Origin: Sandarakinorhabdus glacialis
GTDB lineage: Bacteria > Pseudomonadota > Alphaproteobacteria > Sphingomonadales > Sphingomonadaceae
NCBI RefSeq assembly: GCF_014643455.1
Contig: NZ_BMJM01000003.1
Span: 1-64,000 of the forward strand
Direction of reading: 5' to 3'
Length of the DNA stretch: 64,000 nt
Positions 57,827-64,000 of this stretch are shown piece after piece. Each line of letters opens with the position of its first letter. The first letter of the stretch is position 1. Made by a program: the position numbers and the translations under genes. The notes beneath the pieces are model-generated. The model was given only the letters and a program-made list of their open reading frames with translations. It was not told the origin of the DNA and did not search any database.

Positions 57827-59635
57827 ATGACAGCCGACATATCCCTTATCCGCAATTTCTCGATCATCGCGCATATCGATCACGGAAAATCGACGCTCGC
57901 CGATCGCCTCATCCAGACCACCGGCGGCCTCACGGCGCGCGAGATGTCCGAGCAGGTGCTCGACAACATGGATATCGAGAAGGAGCGCGGCATCACCATC
58001 AAGGCGCAGACGGTGCGCCTCGATTATCCTGCCAAGGACGGCAAGCTATATGTCCTCAACCTGATGGACACCCCTGGCCACGTCGATTTCGCCTATGAGG
58101 TATCGCGCTCGCTGGCAGCCTGCGAAGGCGCGCTGCTGGTCGTCGATGCAGCGCAGGGCGTCGAGGCGCAGACGCTCGCCAACGTCTATCAGTCGATCGA
58201 GCACGACCATGTCATCGTGCCCGTCATCAACAAGGTCGATCTGCCCGCCGCCGAGCCCGAGCGCGTCAAGCAGCAGATCGAGGACGTCATCGGCATCAGC
58301 ACCGATCACGCCGTGCTAACTTCGGCCAAGTCGGGCATCGGCATCGAGGATTTGCTCGAAGCCATCGTCACCCAGATTCCGCCGCCCAAGGGCGATGCGA
58401 CCGCGCCGCTCAAGTGCATGCTCGTCGACAGCTGGTACGACCCGTATCTCGGCGTCGTCATCCTGGTGCGCGTCATCGACGGCGTCCTCAAGAAGGGCCA
58501 GCAGATCGCCATGATGGCCGCCGGCACGACCCACTTGGTCGATCGCGTCGGCTGTTTCCGCCCCAAGATCGAGCAGCTCGAAACGCTCGGGCCGGGCGAA
58601 ATCGGCTTCATCACCGCACAGATCAAGGAAGTTGCGCAGACCAACGTCGGCGACACCATTACCGACGCCAAACGCCCGACCGCCGAGGCGCTGCCGGGCT
58701 TCAAGACCGTCCAGCCGGTGGTGTTCTGCGGGCTGTTCCCCGTCGATGCCGCCGATTTCGAGAAATTGCGCGACAGCCTCGGCCGCCTGCGCCTCAACGA
58801 CGCGAGCTTTTCGTTCGAGACCGAAAGCAGCGCCGCGCTCGGCTTCGGCTTCCGCTGCGGGTTCCTCGGACTTCTGCATCTGGAAATCATCCAGGAGCGC
58901 CTGACCCGCGAATATGACCTCGACCTGATCACCACGGCGCCGTCGGTCGTCTACAAGATGCTGCTCCGCGATGGGCGTATTCTCGAGCTTCACAACCCGT
59001 CGGACATGCCCGACCCGAGCACCATCGAGCTGATCGAGGAGCCGTGGATCGAAGCCGTCATATTCACCCCCGACGAGTATCTCGGCAGCATCCTCAAGCT
59101 GTGCCAGGACCGCCGCGGCATCCAGAAGAACCTGACGTACGTCGGCGGCCGCGCCCAGGTGACCTACGAACTGCCGCTCAACGAGGTCGTCTTCGATTTC
59201 TACGACCGGCTGAAATCGATCTCACGCGGCTATGCGTCGTTCGATTACCACCAGATCGGCCACCGCGAGGGCGACCTCGTCAAGATGTCGATCATGGTCA
59301 ACGCCGAGCCCGTCGACGCGCTCAGCATGATCGTCCACCGCGGCGCCGCCGAATCGCGTGGCCGCCACATGTGCGAACGCATGAAGGACCTTATCCCCCG
59401 CCATCTGTTCAAGATCCCCATCCAGGCGGCGATCGGCGGCAAAGTCATCGCGCGCGAAACCATCGCCGCGATGCGCAAGGACGTGACGGCGAAATGCTAT
59501 GGCGGCGACGCCAGCCGCAAGCGCAAGCTCCTCGACAAGCAGAAAGAAGGCAAGAAGCGCATGCGCCAGTACGGCAATGTCGACATCCCGCAGGAAGCCT
59601 TTATCGCGGCGCTCCGCATGGGCGACGAGAGCTAG
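57827..59635 (+). CDS. lepA: Elongation factor 4 (LepA)
   Basis: 602 residues from ATG 57827. GTPase motifs: [17 protein letters not shown] (G1), [15 protein letters not shown] (G2), [20 protein letters not shown] (G3), INKVDLP (G4) and SAKSGIG (G5). The LepA-specific C-terminal domain is complete, with [20 protein letters not shown] and [20 protein letters not shown]. Ribosomal back-translocase, membrane/cytosol shuttling; highly conserved. Monocistronic here. Confidence 0.98.
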   Translation: MTADISLIRNFSIIAHIDHGKSTLADRLIQTTGGLTAREMSEQVLDNMDIEKERGITIKAQTVRLDYPAKDGKLYVLNLMDTPGHVDFAYEVSRSLAACEGALLVVDAAQGVEAQTLANVYQSIEHDHVIVPVINKVDLPAAEPERVKQQIEDVIGISTDHAVLTSAKSGIGIEDLLEAIVTQIPPPKGDATAPLKCMLVDSWYDPYLGVVILVRVIDGVLKKGQQIAMMAAGTTHLVDRVGCFRPKIEQLETLGPGEIGFITAQIKEVAQTNVGDTITDAKRPTAEALPGFKTVQPVVFCGLFPVDAADFEKLRDSLGRLRLNDASFSFETESSAALGFGFRCGFLGLLHLEIIQERLTREYDLDLITTAPSVVYKMLLRDGRILELHNPSDMPDPSTIELIEEPWIEAVIFTPDEYLGSILKLCQDRRGIQKNLTYVGGRAQVTYELPLNEVVFDFYDRLKSISRGYASFDYHQIGHREGDLVKMSIMVNAEPVDALSMIVHRGAAESRGRHMCERMKDLIPRHLFKIPIQAAIGGKVIARETIAAMRKDVTAKCYGGDASRKRKLLDKQKEGKKRMRQYGNVDIPQEAFIAALRMGDES

Positions 59636-59758
59636 TTTTCGGCCTGCCGGGCGTCTTGCCAATTCTTCACGCGCCGGCCACGCAGCGGACATTCCACAAG
59701 GCTCAAAACGACGGCGTCGGAACGGACATTCGTTCCCGACAACGGAGTGCAAGTCCCC

Positions 59759-59923
59759 ATGCTTACCCAGTCCCGTGTCAAGATGCTGCTTCCTGCCCTG
59801 GCCCTGCTGGCGATCGCCGGCACGACCGCCGCCACTGCCGCCACGCCGGCAAGGCCCGACAAGGCCACGTCGCACGTTGCCAAGCCGGCCAAGGTCACCA
59901 AGACGGTCAAGGCGACCAAATAA
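59759..59923 (+). CDS. Small secreted Lys/Ala-rich peptide (54 aa)
   Basis: ATG 59759 to TAA 59923. Signal peptide LTQSRVKMLLPALALLAIAG with an Ala-x-Ala-type site (TAATAA), leaving about 28 residues: ARPDKATSHVAKPAKVTKTV, KATK. GGAG lies about 13 bases upstream of the ATG. The mature part is basic and contains repeated AKxxK-type units. Possibly a periplasmic histone-like or cation-binding peptide; no family recognised. It is followed by the response-regulator gene and could be a target of that system. Confidence 0.6.
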   Translation: MLTQSRVKMLLPALALLAIAGTTAATAATPARPDKATSHVAKPAKVTKTVKATK

Positions 59924-60044
59924 CCAGCTCTGACCCAGCGGAATGGCCGCGGTGCACCAGCGCCGCGGCCATGACGCGTTTGTCATGCCACAATCGCCGT
60001 GCGGGCAGGTATTGCTGCCGCGGTATCTGAGGTAAAGTATCGAT

Positions 60045-60734
60045 ATGGCCAAGATCCTTTGTATCGAAGACGATCCCACCACTGCCGATTATATCGCCAA
60101 GGGGCTGGGTGAAGCCGGCTTCACCGTCGACATCGCCGCCGATGGACGCGACGGGCTGTTCCAGGCCAGCGACGGCAGCTACGACGCGATCGTGCTCGAC
60201 CGGATGCTGCCCGGCATGGACGGGCTTGCGGTGCTATCGGCGCTCAGGGCCGCCGGCGTCGTCACCCCGGTCGTCATGCTGTCCGCCCTCGCCAGCCTCG
60301 ACGAGCGCGTGCGCGGGCTGCGCGCCGGCTCCGACGATTACCTCGGCAAGCCCTTCGCCCTCGCCGAACTGCTGGCGCGCATCGAGGCGGTCCGCCGCCG
60401 CTCGCAGGCCGCCGCCGGCGGTGATGCGCCGGTCACGCGCCTCGCCCACGGCGATCTCGAGGTCGATCTCCTGTCCCGCCGCGTCACCCGCGCCGGCCGC
60501 CGTATCGAGATCCAGCCGCGTGAATTCCGCCTGCTCGAATTCCTGCTCCGCCACGCGGGCCAGGTCGTCACCCGCACCATGTTGCTCGAGGGCGTCTGGG
60601 ATTACCACTTCGACCCCGGCACCAACGTCATCGACGTCCATGTCAGCCGGCTGCGCAAGAAACTCGACGATGGCGGCGCGGCATCGCTGCTCCACACCGT
60701 GCGCGGCGCCGGCTATCGGCTCGGCGAGGCCTGA
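60045..60734 (+). CDS. OmpR/PhoB-type response regulator
   Basis: 229 residues. Receiver domain: acidic pair in LCIEDDPTTADYIAKGLGEA, phospho-Asp in YDAIVLDRMLPGMDGL, Lys in LGKPFALAELLARIEAV. Winged helix: QPREFRLLEFLLRHAGQVVT, RTMLLEGVWDYHFDPGTNVI, DVHVSRLRKKLDDGG. Pairs with the adjacent histidine kinase. The arrangement resembles QseB/CzcR/ PmrA-type regulators, but no stimulus is shown. Confidence 0.95.
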   Translation: MAKILCIEDDPTTADYIAKGLGEAGFTVDIAADGRDGLFQASDGSYDAIVLDRMLPGMDGLAVLSALRAAGVVTPVVMLSALASLDERVRGLRAGSDDYLGKPFALAELLARIEAVRRRSQAAAGGDAPVTRLAHGDLEVDLLSRRVTRAGRRIEIQPREFRLLEFLLRHAGQVVTRTMLLEGVWDYHFDPGTNVIDVHVSRLRKKLDDGGAASLLHTVRGAGYRLGEA

Positions 60735-62131
60735 CGATCGCTATCGGGCCCGGCACCGATTTCTGGCGCTGGCCGCGGACGACGACGTCGCGCATCGCGG
60801 GGATCGTCTTTCTCGCCATCCTGCTGAGCAGCGGTATCATCCTGGGCTTCATCGCCAAGGTGACGCAGAACCAGCTCGACGCCGACGCCCGCAGCTTGCT
60901 GGTCGCCGAACGCGAGACGATCGTCGAGGTTTTCAATCGCGAAGGTGTTGCCGGCGCAGCGGCGCTGATCGAGGCCGAACTGCGCATTCCCGGCCCGCTG
61001 GCGACGCTGATCACCGGGCCATCGAGAGCACCCGGTGGCCAGGCCAGCAAGCCGATTGCCGGCGACCTGCCAGGCTGGCCGGCGGGCCTTGCCACCGACG
61101 ACGGCTTTCACCGGCTCGAACTGCTCCGCGTCGGCCGCACCACTGCCGAACCCTTCCTTGTCACGACCAAGCAGCTGTCCGGCGGCTATCGCCTGCTCGT
61201 CGGTCGCAGCCTGGAGGAACAACAGCGTCTGACGGCAACCCTGACGACATCGCTGGTCGCCGCAATCGGCATCGCGCTGGCGCTGGCTTTGGCGATCAGC
61301 TTCCTGCTCACCCGCACCATCGGCAGCCGCGTCCAGGAGATCGCCGATGTCGCCGGCGCCGTCTCGGGCGGCGATCTCAGCCGCCGCGTCGACTTGCCGG
61401 CGCTTGGCCGCGGCGATGCCTTCTACAGCCTCGGCATCGCGCTTAACGCCATGCTGGCGCGCATCGAGGCGCTGCTCGACGAACTGCGCTCGATCACCGA
61501 CGGACTGGCCCATGATCTGCGCTCGCCGCTGACCCGCATGAAGGCCCGCATCGACCGGCTGGCGATATCGGGCGGTGACGATGCCGCGATTGCTGCAATC
61601 GGCGTCGAGGCTGACGCGCTGCTCGCCATGCTCGACATCAGCCTCGAAATCAGCCGCCTCGAAGCCGGCATCGGCCGCGACGGCTTCCGCCGCATCGACC
61701 TCGCCGAACTCATCAACGACATGGCCGAAATGTACGGGCCCCTGGCCGAGGACAATGGCGTCGCGCTGACGGCGCGATCGGACGGCCCGGTCGAGATCAT
61801 GGCCAACCGCCAGCTGCTCCTCCGGGCGCTCGCCAACCTGGTCGACAACGCACTGCGCCATGCGCCGGGCGGCGGCGAGATCATGCTCGAGGCCGCGGCG
61901 AGCAGCGACGGCGCGCGGCTCAGCGTCGCCGATCGCGGACCCGGCATCGCCGACGCCATGCGCCCCGAGGCGCTGCGCCGCTTCGGCCGGCTCGACGCCG
62001 CCCGCTCGAAAAGCGGCGCCGGGCTCGGACTGTCGCTTGCGGCGGCAATCGCGCGGCTGCACGGCGGCACGCTGACGCTCACCGGCAACAACCCGGGGTT
62101 GCGCGTCGAGATCGCTATTCCCGCGAATTAA
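60731..62131 (+). CDS. Sensor histidine kinase (HAMP type)
   Basis: The frame is continuous from CTG 60731, which overlaps the response-regulator stop (CTGA), to 62131. TM1 is RIAGIVFLAILLSSGIILGF; TM2 is SLVAAIGIALALALAISFLL; then HAMP (TIGSRVQEIADVAGAVSGGD), H-box LAHDLRSPLTRMKARID, N-box NLVDNALRHAPGG, G1 VADRGPGIAD and G2 AGLGLSLAAA. The first standard start codon (GTG 60860) would remove TM1. So translation probably begins earlier at a non-ATG codon coupled to the regulator stop, or the base is a sequence error. Periplasmic sensor region of about 110 residues, no recognised domain. Confidence 0.9.
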   Translation: MTIAIGPGTDFWRWPRTTTSRIAGIVFLAILLSSGIILGFIAKVTQNQLDADARSLLVAERETIVEVFNREGVAGAAALIEAELRIPGPLATLITGPSRAPGGQASKPIAGDLPGWPAGLATDDGFHRLELLRVGRTTAEPFLVTTKQLSGGYRLLVGRSLEEQQRLTATLTTSLVAAIGIALALALAISFLLTRTIGSRVQEIADVAGAVSGGDLSRRVDLPALGRGDAFYSLGIALNAMLARIEALLDELRSITDGLAHDLRSPLTRMKARIDRLAISGGDDAAIAAIGVEADALLAMLDISLEISRLEAGIGRDGFRRIDLAELINDMAEMYGPLAEDNGVALTARSDGPVEIMANRQLLLRALANLVDNALRHAPGGGEIMLEAAASSDGARLSVADRGPGIADAMRPEALRRFGRLDAARSKSGAGLGLSLAAAIARLHGGTLTLTGNNPGLRVEIAIPAN

Positions 62132-62140
62132 ACGACCCGG

Positions 62141-63343
62141 TCAGCCCGACACCAGCACCCCATGGCGCTTCTTCCCCGCCGAAATCCGGGCTCCCGGCCT
62201 CGCCATCGCAGCCTCATCGGCAATGGCTTCGCCGTCGATACGCGCGCCGCCGCCGGCCACCAGCCGCCGCGCCTCGCCCTTCGACGCCGCAAACCCCAGC
62301 CCGACCAGAGCATCGAGGATCGTCACCGGCCCCACCACCGCAAAGCTCGGCAAATCATCCCCTGCCCCGCCGGCAAAGGTCGCCGCCGCTGTCGCCGCCG
62401 CAGCGTCCGCCGCCTCGCGCCCTCGGCACAGCGCCGTCGCCTCGGTCGCCAGCACCGCCTTGGCATGGTTGATATCGGCGCTTGTCAAGGTTTCGATCTC
62501 GCCCAGCGGCAAGTCGGTGAACAGCCGCATGAACCGCGCCACATCGGCATCGTGGGTATTCCGCCAGAACTGCCAGTAATCGAACCCCGGCAGCGAATCC
62601 TCGTGCAACCACACCGCACCGGCAGCGGTCTTGCCCATCTTGGCGCCATCGGCGCGGGTGATCAGCGGTGTCGTCAGCCCGAACGCGTCACGCGCATCGG
62701 CGCGCCGGATCAGGTCGGTGCCGTTGACGATATTGCCCCATTGGTCCGACCCACCCATCTGCAGCACGCAGCCGAACCGGCGATTTAACTCGAGATAATC
62801 ATAGGCCTGCATGATCATGTAGTTGAACTCGAGGAACGACAGCGACTGGTCGCGGTCCATCCGCAGCTTGACCGAATCGAAGCTGAGCATTCGGTTGACC
62901 GAGAAATGCCGACCGATATTGCGCAGGAACGGGATATATTCCAGCTTTGACAGCCAGGCGTCGTTATCGACCATGATGGCATCGCTCGGGCCGTCGCCAA
63001 AGGTCAGGAACCGCTCGAAAATCCGCCGGATACTCGCCTTGTTGGCCTCGATCCGCTCGTCGTCGAGCAAGGGCCGGTCATCGCTGCGAAACGACGGATC
63101 GCCGACCTTGGTGGTGCCGCCGCCCATCAACACGATCGGCTTGTGGCCGGTTTGCTGGAGATGCCGCAGCATCATGATCGACACGAGATTGCCGATATGC
63201 AGGCTCGGCGCGGTGCAGTCATACCCGACATACGCCGTCACGACACCGTCCGCCGCCGCCGCATCGAGCGCCGCCGGATCGGTGATCTGGTGGATAAAAC
63301 CGCGCGCGTCGAGCGTGCTCAGGAAGGATGAAGCGTAGGTCAT
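62141..63343 (-). CDS. tyrS: Tyrosyl-tRNA synthetase
   Basis: 400 residues from ATG 63343. Class I motifs: HIGH as PSLHIGNLVSIMMLRHLQQT and KMSKS as GAKMGKTAAGA. Tyrosine pocket YVGYDCTAPS, MIMQAYDYLELNRRFGCVLQ and GSDQWGNIVNGTDLIRR. C-terminal S4-type domain (GFAASKGEARRLVAGGGARI) is present. Convergent with the histidine kinase (9 bases between stops). Confidence 0.98.
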   Translation of the reverse strand: MTYASSFLSTLDARGFIHQITDPAALDAAAADGVVTAYVGYDCTAPSLHIGNLVSIMMLRHLQQTGHKPIVLMGGGTTKVGDPSFRSDDRPLLDDERIEANKASIRRIFERFLTFGDGPSDAIMVDNDAWLSKLEYIPFLRNIGRHFSVNRMLSFDSVKLRMDRDQSLSFLEFNYMIMQAYDYLELNRRFGCVLQMGGSDQWGNIVNGTDLIRRADARDAFGLTTPLITRADGAKMGKTAAGAVWLHEDSLPGFDYWQFWRNTHDADVARFMRLFTDLPLGEIETLTSADINHAKAVLATEATALCRGREAADAAAATAAATFAGGAGDDLPSFAVVGPVTILDALVGLGFAASKGEARRLVAGGGARIDGEAIADEAAMARPGARISAGKKRHGVLVSG

Positions 63344-63368
63344 GCCGCACCCATACCCAGTCATCCCG

Positions 63369-63425
63369 TGTCATGCCAGCGCAGGCTGGCATCCCGAACG
63401 CGGACCGCACGCCCACAGCATGACA
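63369..63425. repeat. MPACAGMT-type palindromic repeat
   Basis: Outer arms TGTCATGC (63369-63376) and GCATGACA (63418-63425), inner hairpin TGCCAGC-GCAG-GCTGGCA (63374-63391). A translated read gives the familiar MPACAGMT phrase of a repeat family widespread in proteobacteria. Located between tyrS and anmK. Confidence 0.75.
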
Positions 63426-63454
63426 GCCACGATCCGCCGCGCTATCGTCCCCGA

Positions 63455-64000
63455 ATGATCCTCACCACCGCCATCGGCCTCATGTCCGGAACCTCCATGG
63501 ACGGCATCGACGCCGCCCTGATCGACACCGACGGCGAAGGTCAAATCATACCGCGCGGCTTCGTCTCGCTCCCCTACGACGCCGAATTCGTCCACCGTCT
63601 CAAGGCCGCCGCCGCCCACGCTTTGGAACAGCACCGCCCCGGCCCCGATGCTCTCATCGACGCCGTCGCCGCCGAACTGACCGGCCTCCACGCCATCGCC
63701 GTCCACCAATTGCTCGCCGAAACAGGCACCGATGCGTCCGACGTCGCCCTCATCGGCTTCCACGGCCACACCGTCGCCCATCGCCCCAACGGCGCCGCCG
63801 ATCGCCGCTGGACGTGGCAGATCGGCGACGGCCCATTACTCGCCGCCGCGACGCGCATCGCCGTCGTCCACGATTTCCGCTCCGCCGATGTCGCCGCCGG
63901 CGGCCAGGGCGCCCCTCTCGCGCCGGGCTACCACCGCGCGCGCTCCGAGGGGCTCGGCCGCCCGCTCGGCGTGCTCAATCTCGGCGGCGTCGGCAACCTC
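63455..64000 (+). CDS. anmK: Anhydro-N-acetylmuramic acid kinase (3' end outside window)
   Basis: First 182 codons from ATG 63455. ATP-site start AIGLMSGTSMDGIDAALIDT, GFHGHTVAHRPNG, the sugar-site segment VHDFRSADVAAGGQGAPLAP and LNLGGVGNL are diagnostic of AnmK, which phosphorylates recycled anhydroMurNAc in peptidoglycan salvage. Divergent from tyrS, which is its usual neighbour. The gene runs off the right edge; no stop is visible. Confidence 0.95.
   Translation, partial: MILTTAIGLMSGTSMDGIDAALIDTDGEGQIIPRGFVSLPYDAEFVHRLKAAAAHALEQHRPGPDALIDAVAAELTGLHAIAVHQLLAETGTDASDVALIGFHGHTVAHRPNGAADRRWTWQIGDGPLLAAATRIAVVHDFRSADVAAGGQGAPLAPGYHRARSEGLGRPLGVLNLGGVGNL

Overview
The window is GC-rich, densely packed chromosomal DNA from an alphaproteobacterium, most likely a member of the Sphingomonadales. 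The evidence is a PEPxxWA-type CTERM protein, a large TonB-dependent receptor, TcATGC-type and MPACAGMT-type palindromic repeats, the PyrB plus inactive-dihydroorotase pair, and codon use strongly biased to G/C in third positions. Species cannot be named from the sequence alone.

Layout. (1) 1-2.1 kb: a cyanide-insensitive-type cytochrome bd oxidase operon. cydA is intact. cydB is broken by an in-frame TGA at codon 58 and then replaced by the end of a PRiA4_ORF3 / IS1096-passenger-like gene. (2) 2.2-9.7 kb: phospholipase D-like and endonuclease/exonuclease/phosphatase proteins, a Sel1/SPOR envelope protein, the pyrimidine pair pyrX-pyrB, and an MgtC/DUF4010 membrane protein. (3) 9.82-18.29 kb: a probable integrated island. 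It lies between a tRNA-Ser(GGA) gene and a 26-bp imperfect copy (23/26) of that tRNA's 3' end. It carries a P4-type tyrosine integrase, an AlpA-like gene cluster with ATGA overlaps, an autotransporter, a PEP-CTERM protein, and fragments of IS630 transposase and apparently malonyl-CoA decarboxylase. (4) 18.4-23.3 kb: an orphan large flagellin with a close match to a sigma-28 promoter, an RluA-type pseudouridine synthase and a lone HerA-like ATPase. (5) 23.3-30.4 kb: an RpiR regulator, an amidohydrolase plus penicillin-acylase-type Ntn hydrolase operon, a LuxR-type response regulator, and a glycosyltransferase plus LpxH-like phosphoesterase pair. (6) 30.4-34.5 kb: the trehalose operon otsB - GH15 - otsA. 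(7) 34.7-38.4 kb: a LysR regulator frameshifted near its end, a host-attachment-type protein, an FAD-linked D-lactate-type dehydrogenase with a one-domain Lrp/RAM protein, and an EF-hand protein.

(8) 38.4-42.6 kb holds the most unusual locus: a five-gene minus-strand operon. It encodes two small membrane proteins, an astacin-type zinc protease without a signal peptide, a caspase-family cysteine protease, and a 444-residue multidomain partner of unknown function. Gene junctions overlap by 4-8 bases or are 18 bases apart, so a co-translated two-protease membrane system is a reasonable hypothesis.

(9) 42.7-52.3 kb: a diheme RoxA/MauG-like cytochrome with a cytochrome P450, a YdeP-type molybdopterin oxidoreductase with its sulfurtransferase FdhD, a CtaG-like membrane protein, and a DODA dioxygenase with a DoxX protein. 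(10) 52.4-64 kb: a TonB receptor, an acyl-CoA dehydrogenase, tRNA-Pro(CGG), a ferredoxin-NADP-type reductase, lepA, a small secreted Lys/Ala-rich peptide beside an OmpR-type two-component system, tyrS, and the 5' part of anmK, cut by the window edge.

Dispersed stem-loop repeats of three kinds lie between genes. In two places they run into reading frames (the ends of pyrB and of the frameshifted LysR gene). All functional statements rest on motif recognition by eye; no database search was run.
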